A stretch of DNA of 64,000 nt from assembly GCA_910584845.1 (NCBI GenBank), contig CAJUDH010000003.1, positions 221,795 to 285,794 of the forward strand, written 5' to 3'. Below are positions 1-8,364 of this stretch, one piece after another. Within the stretch, counting starts at the first letter, position 1; every line of letters begins with the position of its first letter. Origin of the DNA: an uncultured Lachnospiraceae bacterium (GTDB lineage Bacteria > Bacillota > Clostridia > Lachnospirales > Lachnospiraceae). The notes under the pieces were generated by a model. That model was not told the origin of the DNA, made no database searches, and saw only the letters and a program-made list of their open reading frames with translations. Both the position numbers and the translations under genes were made by a program.

Positions 1-2
1 TG

Positions 3-602
3 GCGGACGCTTACAACAAATCCCGCCCGGACCGGCTTTTCATTATGCCCATCCTGGAAAGCCGCCCGGTGGCCGATATAGGCAGCCGGGTGGAGGTATT
101 GTGGAAAATTAAGGGGCTGTTGGATACCGTAAAGCCCTATGTGCTCAACATCAGGGTCGGCGGCAACGATTTCAGCAATATGTACGGGCTGCGCAGGAAA
201 GTGGATCAAAATATCTATGAAATCGGGGTGATCCGGGATATCCTCGTAAATATTATCAATGTTTTTGCTTCGGATTATGTGGTTTCCGGGCCGGTATGGG
301 AATATTTTGGCGACGACCCTGGGGGCAGCTGGGCCGCCGGTTTAAGGAAGGAGATCGAATTGGACCTGCTCAATGGGTTTTTCGGAAAAACAGCGATCCA
401 TCCTTCCCAGCTCCCCGTTATTTTTGATTCCCTGAAAGTCAGCCGGGCGGATTACGAAGATGCCAGAAGCATCCTCCATTGGGGGGAAGACGGCCTGGCA
501 GTGGCAAAAAGCGCAGACGGGGGAAGGATGAATGAGGTAAAATGCCATGGCAAATGGGCCGGGCAGATTTTGACCCGGGCGGCTGCCTATGGGGTCCGAT
601 AA
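3..602 (+). CDS. HpcH/HpaI aldolase / citrate-lyase-beta-like protein (3' part)
   Basis: The gene enters from the left edge, so its start is missing; the frame is open from base 3 and about 199 residues are visible. The sequence resembles the C-terminal half of the C-C bond lyase TIM-barrel family related to CitE: a strand ending in MPILES, a later IRVGGNDFSNMYGLRR segment and a GKTAIHPSQL segment near the end, where CitE-type enzymes bind the CoA or acid substrate. Members of this branch often sit in tellurium-resistance-like (ter) biosynthetic clusters. That context would lie upstream and cannot be seen here. It is distinct from the true citE in this window. Substrate unknown. Confidence 0.7.
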   Translation, partial: ADAYNKSRPDRLFIMPILESRPVADIGSRVEVLWKIKGLLDTVKPYVLNIRVGGNDFSNMYGLRRKVDQNIYEIGVIRDILVNIINVFASDYVVSGPVWEYFGDDPGGSWAAGLRKEIELDLLNGFFGKTAIHPSQLPVIFDSLKVSRADYEDARSILHWGEDGLAVAKSADGGRMNEVKCHGKWAGQILTRAAAYGVR

Positions 603-697
603 GGGTTAAAAAAGATAAGGGGAGAAGGGGCCGGGACAGGGCGGAAACATGGGGTTAAGGCAATGGGGCAGGCATACTTTTGGGAAAGGGGAGGCGT

Positions 698-1378
698 ATG
701 GGAAGCTGGGGGTGGATTAGAAGGGGCAGGAAAAAAGCCATAGGGTGCGGGATGCTTGTGTTGTTTGTGGCCGGTGCGGCTGCCATGCCGTTGGCAAAAC
801 GCGGCTGGGGCAGCCGGGGAATCCCCGGGGGCCAGGCCGGTATTTTGACCCCGGCCTGGGAAGAGGGCCAGGGCCAATTGCCGGAAGGGGGCACATGGGC
901 CTGGATTCCCGGGGGCGAGGTGCCGTTGGCCGCCGGCCCCGGCCCGTCGGGGCCGGGAGGGGGCTTGGCGGAATATGCCCAGCCGGCGGTTTCGGAGAGC
1001 CCTTATGTCCGCCAGGTAATAAATTTGGTCAACGAGGAAAGGCAAAAGGCCGGTTTGCCGGTTTTGGAAAAAGCGGACGACGCTTCTGCTGCTGCGGCGG
1101 TGCGGGCCCGGGAGCTGGTTGCCAGCTTTTCCCACACCCGCCCGGACGGCAGCGCCTACCGGACGGCCCTGGAACAAAGCGGGGCCAGCTTCCGTAGCTG
1201 CGGGGAGAACGTGGCTTACGGCTACCGCACGCCGGAGGCAGTAATGTCAGCCTGGATGTCCAGCGACGGGCACAGGGACAATATTTTAAACGAGAAATAC
1301 ACGGATATTGGGGTGGGGTATTTTACGGACGGCAGCGGGCAAGGGTATTGGGCGCAGATATTCACTGCAAAAAAGTAA
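698..1378 (+). CDS. Secreted CAP/SCP-domain protein (YkwD-like)
   Basis: About 226 residues. The N-terminus has positive residues (WIRRGRKK) and then a hydrophobic stretch (MLVLFVAGAAAM), fitting a signal peptide or membrane anchor. A Pro/Gly-rich linker follows to about residue 100. The C-terminal 125 residues form a CAP domain: VNEERQKAGL at its start, FSHTRPDG, a GENVAYGY segment, MSSDGHRDNILN and a final YWAQIF. These are the usual CAP signature positions, including conserved His and Glu. I chose the ATG at 698 because AGGGGAGG lies 5 bases upstream; an in-frame TTG at 680 is possible. CAP proteins of this kind are common exported proteins in spore-forming Firmicutes, with no agreed activity. 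Confidence 0.8.
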   Translation: MGSWGWIRRGRKKAIGCGMLVLFVAGAAAMPLAKRGWGSRGIPGGQAGILTPAWEEGQGQLPEGGTWAWIPGGEVPLAAGPGPSGPGGGLAEYAQPAVSESPYVRQVINLVNEERQKAGLPVLEKADDASAAAAVRARELVASFSHTRPDGSAYRTALEQSGASFRSCGENVAYGYRTPEAVMSAWMSSDGHRDNILNEKYTDIGVGYFTDGSGQGYWAQIFTAKK

Positions 1379-1517
1379 AGCGGCTGCCTTTAAGGCCCCT
1401 GGTTTTGCCTGGGCCGCCCCATAGAAAGCAATTTGCGGGACGCCGCCCGTAAACGGCGGCCCGCGGCCAACCCCCGGATAAATCACGAAAATAATGCTGG
1501 TAATTAGGAAAAGACTA

Positions 1518-1526
1518 TGCTATAAT
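1518..1526 (+). promoter_or_regulatory. Extended -10 promoter of tig
   Basis: TGC directly followed by TATAAT (1521-1526) is a textbook extended -10 element. There is no good -35 hexamer, which is typical of this class. The start codon of tig lies about 65 bases downstream, behind TAAGGAGG. Confidence 0.7.
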
Positions 1527-1590
1527 GTTATACTAAGTGTGGCTTTACCGCCAAAACGGCCATCTATAGATGTAAGGAGGAATCTCTATT

Positions 1591-2877
1591 ATGAGTATAC
1601 AGGTAGAAAATTTGGAAAAAAACATGGCGAAAATAACGGTAGAAGTGCCGGCGGAGCAGTTTGGGCAAGCCCTTAAAACTTCTTATAACAAGAACAAAAA
1701 AAGGTTCAACATCCCCGGGTTCCGCAAGGGGAAAGCCCCCCAGGCCCTGATTGAAAAAATGTACGGCCCCGGCGTACTTTATGAGGATGCCGTAAACCAG
1801 TTAATCAACGACACCTGCGGCGACGCCATGAAGGAGAGCGGCCTGGACATCGTATCCCGCCCGCAGATCAGCGTGGAGCAGGTAGAAAAAGGGGAGGCCT
1901 TTATCTACAGCTTTCAGGTGGCCGTAAAGCCGGAAGTGGCCCTGGGCGAATACAAAGGGATTGAAGTGGAGCGGGCGCGGCCGGAAGTGACCGACGCGGA
2001 TATTGAGGCAGAGCTTAAGAAGGTCCAGGACCAGAATTCCCGCCTGGTATCGGTAGAAGACCGCCCGGTTCAGGACGGCGACCAGGTTGTTATTGATTTT
2101 GACGGTTCCATGGACGGCGTGCCCTTTGAGGGCGGCAAGGCAGAATCTTATCCCCTTACCATCGGATCCCATTCCTTTGTGGATACTTTTGAGGAGCAGC
2201 TGATCGGCAAAAACCTGAAGGAAGAAGTGGAAGTAAACGTGACTTTCCCGGAAACGTACCATGCCAAGGAACTGGCGGGGAAACCGGCTTTGTTTAAGGT
2301 AGTGGTGCAGGAGATCAAGGTGAAGGAGCTTCCGGAGCTGGACGATGAATTTGCCAGCGAGGTTTCCGAATTTGACACTTTGGATGAATACAAGGCAGAC
2401 ATTAAGGCAAAGCTTTCAGAGACCAAGCAGAAACAGGCTACCACGGAAAACGAGAACAATGTGGTGGAAAAAGTGGTTGGGAACGCCACCATGGAATTGC
2501 CCGAGGCTATGATTGACGACCAGGTGGAAAACATGGTCGACAACTACAGCCGCCGGATGAGGGGCCAGGGCCTTACTATGGAGCAGTACTTCCAGTTTAC
2601 CGGCCTTACCATGGACAAAATGAAAGAAGACTTAAGGCCCCAGGCCGAGAAGCAGATCCGCACCCGCCTGGTCCTGGAAGCCATCGTGGCCCAGGAGGGC
2701 ATCCAGGTGGAGGACGAGGCCGTGGAAGAAGAGGTCAAGAAGATGGCTGCTTCTTACAAGCTGGAACTAGAGAAGATGAAAGAGTATATGGGCGAAGCAG
2801 AGCTTAAACGGTTGAAAGAAGATATGGCCGTACAGGAAGCCATCGACTTTTTGGTGGCGGAGGCAAAGCTTGTATAG
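1591..2877 (+). CDS. tig: Trigger factor, ribosome-bound chaperone and peptidyl-prolyl isomerase
   Basis: 428 residues, the usual length. The N-terminal ribosome-binding domain carries the signature loop PGFRKGKAP (about residues 45-53). The FKBP-like isomerase domain follows around residues 150-245 (DQVVIDFDGSMDG ... FVDTFEEQLIGK), then a long helical C-terminal substrate-binding domain. Start ATG 1591 sits behind TAAGGAGG. Trigger factor binds nascent chains at the ribosome exit in the cytoplasm. It is first in a tig-clpP-clpX series. A hairpin with a T-run between tig and clpP may reduce read-through. Confidence 0.97.
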   Translation: MSIQVENLEKNMAKITVEVPAEQFGQALKTSYNKNKKRFNIPGFRKGKAPQALIEKMYGPGVLYEDAVNQLINDTCGDAMKESGLDIVSRPQISVEQVEKGEAFIYSFQVAVKPEVALGEYKGIEVERARPEVTDADIEAELKKVQDQNSRLVSVEDRPVQDGDQVVIDFDGSMDGVPFEGGKAESYPLTIGSHSFVDTFEEQLIGKNLKEEVEVNVTFPETYHAKELAGKPALFKVVVQEIKVKELPELDDEFASEVSEFDTLDEYKADIKAKLSETKQKQATTENENNVVEKVVGNATMELPEAMIDDQVENMVDNYSRRMRGQGLTMEQYFQFTGLTMDKMKEDLRPQAEKQIRTRLVLEAIVAQEGIQVEDEAVEEEVKKMAASYKLELEKMKEYMGEAELKRLKEDMAVQEAIDFLVAEAKLV

Positions 2878-2916
2878 CTCCTGCATAGCAGCCTGATGGC
2901 GATCGGAAGAAGTGTG

Positions 2917-2946
2917 GATTCCCGGTATCCGGGAATCTGCATTTTT
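2917..2946 (+). terminator. Terminator-like hairpin between tig and clpP
   Basis: A perfect 9-base-pair stem, GATTCCCGG (2917-2925) with CCGGGAATC (2929-2937), a three-base loop, and then TGCATTTTT. The T-run is short and offset, so it probably works as a partial terminator or as a 3' end protecting the tig mRNA. Confidence 0.65.
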
Positions 2947-3020
2947 GCACCATGGGGTGTAAAGGGCGGGCTTCGCCGGACAGGGGCCGGGCCACATACG
3001 GAAATCAAGGAGGGTTTATT

Positions 3021-3602
3021 ATGCCGTTAGTACCTTATGTAATTGAACAGACCAGCAGGGGGGAACGTTCCTACGACATTTACTCCCGGCTGTTAAAAGA
3101 GAGGATTATTTTCCTGGGCGAAGAAGTGACGGACGTGTCGGCCAGCGTGGTTGTGGCCCAGCTTTTGTTCCTGGAGTCGGAAGACCCGGGCAAAGACATA
3201 AATTTGTATATCAACAGCCCGGGCGGTTCGGTGACGGCGGGCATGGCTATTTATGACACCATGAACTATATTAAATGCGACGTATCTACCGTGTGCATCG
3301 GCATGGCCGCCAGCATGGGGGCATTTTTGCTGTCCGGCGGCACAAAAGGAAAACGTTTTGCTTTACCCAATGCCGAAGTGATGATCCATCAGCCTTCCGG
3401 CGGCGCGCGGGGACAGGCTACGGAAATCCAGATCGTGGCAGAAAACATTTTGCGGACGAAGGAAAAGCTGAACCGGATCCTTGCCGCCAATACCGGCCAG
3501 CCTTATGAGGTGATTTGCCGGGACACGGAACGGGACCATTATATGACGGCGGAAGAGGCCAAGGGCTATGGGATTATTGACGGGATCCTGATTAATCATT
3601 AG
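3021..3602 (+). CDS. clpP: ATP-dependent Clp protease proteolytic subunit
   Basis: 193 residues from the ATG at 3021, which has AAGGAGG 8 bases upstream; the open frame extends further upstream but without family similarity. The catalytic triad is visible: Ser98 in GMAASMGAF, His123 in MIHQPSGG, Asp172 in RDTERDHYM. The INSPGGSV segment lines the oxyanion region. ClpP forms two stacked heptameric rings that degrade proteins unfolded by ClpX, encoded 22 bases downstream. The short propeptide-like N-terminus (MPLVPYVIEQTSRGER) is normal. Confidence 0.97.
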   Translation: MPLVPYVIEQTSRGERSYDIYSRLLKERIIFLGEEVTDVSASVVVAQLLFLESEDPGKDINLYINSPGGSVTAGMAIYDTMNYIKCDVSTVCIGMAASMGAFLLSGGTKGKRFALPNAEVMIHQPSGGARGQATEIQIVAENILRTKEKLNRILAANTGQPYEVICRDTERDHYMTAEEAKGYGIIDGILINH

Positions 3603-3624
3603 GAAAGGATAGAGGTGTGCAGTT

Positions 3625-4929
3625 ATGGCGAACAGAATGGATGACCGGGTCAGGTGCTCTTTTTGCGGGAAGACCCAGGATCAGGTGAAAAAACTGATTG
3701 CGGGCACCAATAACGTGTTTATCTGCGATGAATGCATTGATCTGTGCGCGGAGATTCTGGAAGAAGAGTTTGACGGGCAGGAGGAGCCGGCGGTGGATGT
3801 GGCCGGCATCAACCTGTTAAAGCCCAAAGAGATTAAGTCTTATTTGGACGAATACGTCATTGGGCAGGATATGGCCAAGAAAGTGCTGTCCGTGGCAGTC
3901 TATAACCACTATAAGCGGATAACCACCATGAAAGACATGGATGTGGATATTCAGAAAAGCAATATATTGATGGTGGGCCCTACCGGTTCCGGCAAGACTT
4001 ACCTGGCCCAGGTGCTGGCGAAGATATTGAATGTACCTTTTGCCATTGCCGACGCCACGGCGTTGACTGAGGCCGGATATGTAGGGGAGGATGTGGAGAA
4101 TATCCTCTTAAAGCTGATCCAGGCGGCGGATTACGATATTTCCCGGGCAGAGTACGGTATTGTTTATATTGATGAAATCGACAAGATAACAAAGAAATCG
4201 GAAAATGTATCCATTACCCGGGACGTGTCCGGCGAAGGCGTACAGCAGGCGTTGCTGAAAATATTGGAAGGCTCGGTGGCCAGCGTCCCGCCCCAGGGGG
4301 GGAGGAAACATCCCCATCAGGAACTTTTGCAGATTGACACTACCAACATTTTGTTTATCTGCGGAGGTGCTTTTGACGGGCTGGAAAAGATTGTGGAACG
4401 GCGCCTCCGTGCGGGCTCCATTGGGTTTAATGCAGAGATCGTGGATAAAAACAAGAGGAACCTGGATGAACTTTTGCGGCAGGCGGAACCTCAGGATTTG
4501 ATAAAATACGGCTTGATCCCTGAGTTTATCGGGCGGGTACCGGTAAACGTGTTCCTGGAGCTGTTAAGCGAGGAGGCCCTGGTGCGGATTTTGACGGAGC
4601 CGAAGAACGCCCTGACCAAACAATATAAGAAGCTGTTTGAGCTGGATGATGTGAAACTGGAGTTTACCCAGGAGGCTTTGCTGGAGATTGCCCACCTTGC
4701 CTCTGCGCGTAAAACCGGCGCAAGGGGCCTGCGTTCCATTATAGAAATGGCGGTTATGGATTTGATGTATGAGATCCCGTCTGACAACAGTATCGGAATC
4801 TGTACGGTAACGAAAGACGTGGTCAACAAGACGGGAGAGCCGGAACTGGTTTACCGGGATACCACCGTGCCCCGTAAGGCGATCTCCCAAAAGAGAATGA
4901 AAAAAGAGAGACCTGGGGAAATTGCCTAA
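3625..4929 (+). CDS. clpX: ATP-dependent Clp protease ATPase subunit
   Basis: 434 residues. The N-terminal zinc-binding domain has Cys11, Cys14, Cys34 and Cys37 (CSFC and CDEC). The AAA+ module has Walker A GPTGSGKT, Walker B VYIDEIDKI, sensor and arginine-finger region FIGRVPVNV, and the RGLRSIIE sensor 2 segment. ClpX unfolds substrates and threads them into ClpP. The start ATG follows GGAAAGGATAGAGG. A strong terminator follows directly, closing the tig-clpP-clpX unit. Confidence 0.97.
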   Translation: MANRMDDRVRCSFCGKTQDQVKKLIAGTNNVFICDECIDLCAEILEEEFDGQEEPAVDVAGINLLKPKEIKSYLDEYVIGQDMAKKVLSVAVYNHYKRITTMKDMDVDIQKSNILMVGPTGSGKTYLAQVLAKILNVPFAIADATALTEAGYVGEDVENILLKLIQAADYDISRAEYGIVYIDEIDKITKKSENVSITRDVSGEGVQQALLKILEGSVASVPPQGGRKHPHQELLQIDTTNILFICGGAFDGLEKIVERRLRAGSIGFNAEIVDKNKRNLDELLRQAEPQDLIKYGLIPEFIGRVPVNVFLELLSEEALVRILTEPKNALTKQYKKLFELDDVKLEFTQEALLEIAHLASARKTGARGLRSIIEMAVMDLMYEIPSDNSIGICTVTKDVVNKTGEPELVYRDTTVPRKAISQKRMKKERPGEIA

Positions 4930-4957
4930 AAAAAGGGAGCGGTAAGCTCCCTTTTTT
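4928..4957. terminator. Bidirectional-type terminator after clpX
   Basis: Stem GGGAGC/GCTCCC (4935-4940 with 4946-4951) and loop GGTAA, flanked by an A-run on the left and six Ts on the right. It starts at the clpX stop codon. Confidence 0.9.
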
Positions 4958-5028
4958 GGTTTATAGGGAACGGCGCCCATGGAGGATAGGGCTTTTTGGA
5001 CGGGGGCCCATTGGGTGGGGAGGGGATT

Positions 5029-5082
5029 GCCGCGAAAGCGGCCCGCCGCAGGCGGAGGATCCTGCAGGTCAGGTTCCTTTTT
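5029..5082 (+). ncRNA. Three-hairpin leader element with terminator, copy 1 (upstream of lon)
   Basis: Three consecutive hairpins can be drawn: GCCGC-GAAA-GCGGC (5029-5042, a GNRA tetraloop); CCGCC-GCA-GGCGG (5043-5055); and GGATCCTG-CAGGT-CAGGTTCC (5057-5077, one mismatch) followed by TTTTT. A second copy lies at 62040-62092. The last hairpin ends about 8 bases before the lon ribosome binding site, so a transcription attenuator or a site for leader control is plausible. Function is inferred only from structure and position. Confidence 0.5.
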
Positions 5083-5103
5083 ATATCAATAGGAGAGTGT
5101 TTT

Positions 5104-7470
5104 ATGTATGAAAAAGAGGAAAAATTAGAGAATACGGTTATGGCAATGCCGGTGGTCGCTTTGCGTTCTTTGACCATATTGCCTAAAATGACGGTAAGCT
5201 TTGACGTCAGCCGCCCCAAGTCCATGGTGGCTGTGGAAAGGGCTATGGTGGGAAGCCAGAAGATTTGCGTCGTGACGCAGAAGGACCCCCAAGACGAAGA
5301 CCCGGGGCTGGAACAGCTGTATCATTATGGAGTGGTGGTCCATGTAAAACAATTGGTGAAAATGCCCAACAGCGTAGTGCGGATGATGGTAGAAGGCATA
5401 GAGCGGGCAGAACTTCTTATGCTGGATTCCCAGGAGCCGGCATTGATGGGGGAGGTCCTGCCCTCCCCGTGGTTTGGCGACGATGTGGATTTTCTGGCTT
5501 CGGAAGCCATGGCCAGGCTGTTGCGGGAAAAAGTGGAAGAGTATGGCCGCCAGCATCCGAAATTTGCCCGGGAAGTGCTGCCTAATTTGATGGTTGCCGG
5601 AGGCCTGGAAGAGCTGATGCTCCAGATCGCCACCCAGCTGCCCTGGGACTATTCCGTCAGGCAGGACTACCTGGAGGCGGGGAATGCCACCGCCCGTTAT
5701 GAGGTACTTATGGGCAACCTGGTGGATGAGATTGAAATTTCCCGTATCCGCCGGGAATTTCAGGAGAAAGTCAAGGCGGCGGTGGATAAGAACCAAAAGG
5801 ATTATATCCTCCGGGAGCAGATGAAGGTTATCCGCCAGGAGCTGGGGGACGACTCTGCTTCCGATGCAGACGAATACGAGAAAAAGGTGGATTCCCTGAA
5901 GGCGGATAAAGAAGTAAAAGAAAAGCTGAAGAAGGAAATAAACCGTTTTCGGGGGATGCCGGGCAGCAGCCAGGAAAGCAATGTGCTGCGCATTTATATT
6001 GAGACTTTATTGGACCTGCCTTGGAACAAAACATCCAAAGACAACAATGACTTAAAACATGCGAAACAGGTCCTGGAAGAAGACCATTACGGCCTGGATA
6101 AGGTAAAGGAACGAGTGCTGGAATATTTGGCAGTCCGCGCTTTGACGAAAAAGGGGGACAGCCCCATCCTTTGCCTGGTGGGCCCTCCGGGGACGGGGAA
6201 GACTTCCATTGCCCGGTCGGTAGCCAGGGCATTAAATAAAAAATATGTGCGCATCAGCCTGGGGGGCGTGCGGGACGAGGCAGAGGTCCGGGGCCACCGG
6301 AAAACCTATGTGGGGGCTATGCCGGGGCGGCTGGTAGAGGGGCTTCGGCAGGCAGGTGTGGCGAACCCTTTGATGCTGCTAGACGAGATCGACAAGGTGG
6401 GGAGCGATTACAAAGGGGACACTTCCTCAGCCCTTTTGGAAGTGCTGGACGCAGAGCAGAACCTGCGGTTCCGGGACCATTATGTGGAGGTGCCCATTAA
6501 TCTGTCCAACGTGCTGTTTATCGCCACCGCCAACACCACGCAGACCATCGCCCAGCCCTTGCTGGACCGGATGGATGTAATCGAGGTCAACAGCTACACG
6601 GAAAATGAGAAATTCCATATTGCCCGGGATTTCCTCCTTGGCAAGCAGCTGAAAAAAAACGGCCTGCCGGAAGGAAAGGTAGCTATTTCGGACGGGGCAT
6701 TAAAGAAAATCATCCACAATTACACCCGGGAGGCAGGGGTCAGGAACCTGGAACGGCGCATTGGGGATATTTTGCGCAAAGCGGCAAGGGAATTCCTGGA
6801 AGAAAAAAAGAAATCCATCCGCGTTACGGAATCCGGCCTGGAAAAATACCTGGGAAAAGAGAAGGTTACTTTTGAGGATGTAAACCAGGAAGACGAAGTG
6901 GGGATTGTGCGGGGCCTTGCCTGGACTAGCGTAGGGGGCGACACTTTGCAGATTGAAGTCAACGTAATGCCCGGCAAGGGGGAGCTGAAGCTGACGGGGC
7001 AGATGGGGGACGTGATGAAGGAATCCGCCCAGACAGCCTTGACCTATGTGCGTTCGGTTTGCCCCCGGTATCAGGTGGAGGACGGTTATTTTGAAAAACA
7101 TGACATCCATATCCATATCCCGGAAGGGGCTGTGCCCAAGGACGGGCCTTCTGCCGGCATAACTATGGCTACGGCTATGCTGTCGGCCGTGACGGGAAAG
7201 AAAGTGGCGGCCAAAGTGGCCATGACCGGCGAGGTTACCTTACGGGGGAGGGTGCTGCCCATCGGCGGGCTGAAAGAAAAAATCCTGGCGGCTAAGATGG
7301 CCCATGTCAAGACCGTGCTGGTACCGGACAAAAACCGTCCGGATATGGCAGAGCTGGCAAAAGAAATTACCAGAGGCCTTCGTATTGTGTATGTAAAGAA
7401 CATGGAAGAAGTATTGGCGGAGGCTTTCATATGGGACAGGGAAGGCGCCGGGACAGAGGCATCCACATAA
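5104..7470 (+). CDS. lon: ATP-dependent Lon protease
   Basis: 788 residues from the ATG at 5104, preceded by AGGAGAG; upstream in-frame sequence does not look like Lon. N-terminal substrate-binding (LAN) domain to about residue 300, then the AAA+ domain with Walker A GPPGTGKT (Gly360 to Thr367) and Walker B LMLLDEIDK. The C-terminal protease domain has catalytic Ser683 in DGPSAG and Lys726 in GGLKEKILAA. Lon degrades misfolded and regulatory proteins in the cytoplasm. It is followed 18 bases later by ysxC, the same neighbour as in Bacillus subtilis. The three-hairpin element just upstream suggests leader control. Confidence 0.97.
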   Translation: MYEKEEKLENTVMAMPVVALRSLTILPKMTVSFDVSRPKSMVAVERAMVGSQKICVVTQKDPQDEDPGLEQLYHYGVVVHVKQLVKMPNSVVRMMVEGIERAELLMLDSQEPALMGEVLPSPWFGDDVDFLASEAMARLLREKVEEYGRQHPKFAREVLPNLMVAGGLEELMLQIATQLPWDYSVRQDYLEAGNATARYEVLMGNLVDEIEISRIRREFQEKVKAAVDKNQKDYILREQMKVIRQELGDDSASDADEYEKKVDSLKADKEVKEKLKKEINRFRGMPGSSQESNVLRIYIETLLDLPWNKTSKDNNDLKHAKQVLEEDHYGLDKVKERVLEYLAVRALTKKGDSPILCLVGPPGTGKTSIARSVARALNKKYVRISLGGVRDEAEVRGHRKTYVGAMPGRLVEGLRQAGVANPLMLLDEIDKVGSDYKGDTSSALLEVLDAEQNLRFRDHYVEVPINLSNVLFIATANTTQTIAQPLLDRMDVIEVNSYTENEKFHIARDFLLGKQLKKNGLPEGKVAISDGALKKIIHNYTREAGVRNLERRIGDILRKAAREFLEEKKKSIRVTESGLEKYLGKEKVTFEDVNQEDEVGIVRGLAWTSVGGDTLQIEVNVMPGKGELKLTGQMGDVMKESAQTALTYVRSVCPRYQVEDGYFEKHDIHIHIPEGAVPKDGPSAGITMATAMLSAVTGKKVAAKVAMTGEVTLRGRVLPIGGLKEKILAAKMAHVKTVLVPDKNRPDMAELAKEITRGLRIVYVKNMEEVLAEAFIWDREGAGTEAST

Positions 7471-7488
7471 AGGAAAGGAGAGGGTTTC

Positions 7489-8100
7489 ATGATTATTAAA
7501 ACCGCGGAACTGGAAATTGTCTGTGGGGTTACCAGCAAGCTGCCGGACAACCTTTTTCCCGAATTTGCTTTTGCCGGACGGTCCAATGTGGGGAAATCGT
7601 CCCTGATCAATGCGCTGATGAACCGTAAATCCCTAGCCAGGACGTCTTCCCAGCCGGGCAAAACACAGACCATCAATTTTTATGCTATCAATAAAGCTTT
7701 CTATTACGTAGACCTGCCCGGCTATGGATATGCAAAAGTCCCTGTGGAAGAAAAGGCCCGATGGGGAAAAATGGTGGAGAGGTACCTGAAAAAATCCGCC
7801 ATGCTAAAATGTGTGTTCCTGCTTGTGGACATCCGCCATGAACCGTCGGCCAATGACCGGCAGATGTACGGGTGGATGGTTTCCCGTGGCTATACCCCGG
7901 TGGTCATCGCCACCAAGGCGGATAAACTCAACCGTAGCCAGGTACCCAAGCAGGTAAAAGCCGTGAGGGAAGGGCTGGGTGTGCCAAAAGAAGGCAAAGT
8001 GATCCCGTTTTCTTCGGTGACAAAGCAGGGAAGGGAAGAAATTTGGGCGCTGGTGGAGCAATGGACCGGACCGGCGGTTTCGGATAAAACGGATGCATAA
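7489..8100 (+). CDS. ysxC: Ribosome biogenesis GTP-binding protein YsxC/EngB
   Basis: 203 residues. The GTPase motifs are all present: G1 GRSNVGKSS, G2 around KTQTINFY, G3 DLPGYGYAKV, G4 ATKADKL and G5 FSSVTKQG. YsxC is an essential TRAFAC-class GTPase needed for late 50S subunit assembly. The ATG at 7489 has GGAAAGGAGAGGG upstream. It lies close behind lon and is probably co-transcribed. Length and motif order match the family. Confidence 0.95.
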   Translation: MIIKTAELEIVCGVTSKLPDNLFPEFAFAGRSNVGKSSLINALMNRKSLARTSSQPGKTQTINFYAINKAFYYVDLPGYGYAKVPVEEKARWGKMVERYLKKSAMLKCVFLLVDIRHEPSANDRQMYGWMVSRGYTPVVIATKADKLNRSQVPKQVKAVREGLGVPKEGKVIPFSSVTKQGREEIWALVEQWTGPAVSDKTDA

Positions 8101-8199
8101 GGTAAAAAACAGGAAATAAAATGGAAAAGAGATGGAAGAAAGGGGAAAATATGGTGAATTATGAAAAAATATAATTTTTTTCTTCCCATATTCCCGACA

Positions 8200-8221
8200 A
8201 TCGTCAGAAAATCGTCAGAAA
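8200..8221 (+). repeat. Perfect 11-base tandem direct repeat upstream of mgsA promoter
   Basis: ATCGTCAGAAA occurs twice head to tail (8200-8210 and 8211-8221), ending 19 bases before the mgsA -35 element. An 11-base period matches one helical turn, the spacing used by OmpR/PhoB-type response regulators. No regulator is identified. Confidence 0.6.
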
Positions 8222-8240
8222 TAGTTTAGAAGAATTTAAC

Positions 8241-8270
8241 TTGTGTTTTGCCCGGGGCCCGTGGTATAGT
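8241..8270 (+). promoter_or_regulatory. Promoter of mgsA
   Basis: TTGTGT (8241-8246) and TATAGT (8265-8270) with an 18-base spacer. TGG before the -10 makes it an extended -10 element. It gives a leader of about 90 bases. Confidence 0.65.
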
Positions 8271-8364
8271 ATGCGCAGCGTTGCCGGATCGGCCAGGAGG
8301 CTTGTGGCCAGGCCGGCCGCTGGAAGGCAATAGAAGCCGCCATAGATGAAAGGAGATGATTACT

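Noticed and set aside
587..1177. Long minus-strand open frame over the CAP gene
   Set aside because: Its Pro/Arg-rich translation is a shadow of the GC-rich CAP gene, without ribosome binding site or family likeness.
4996..5103. Upstream in-frame extension of lon
   Set aside because: It would cover the hairpin element and has no Lon similarity; the ATG at 5104 has a proper ribosome binding site.
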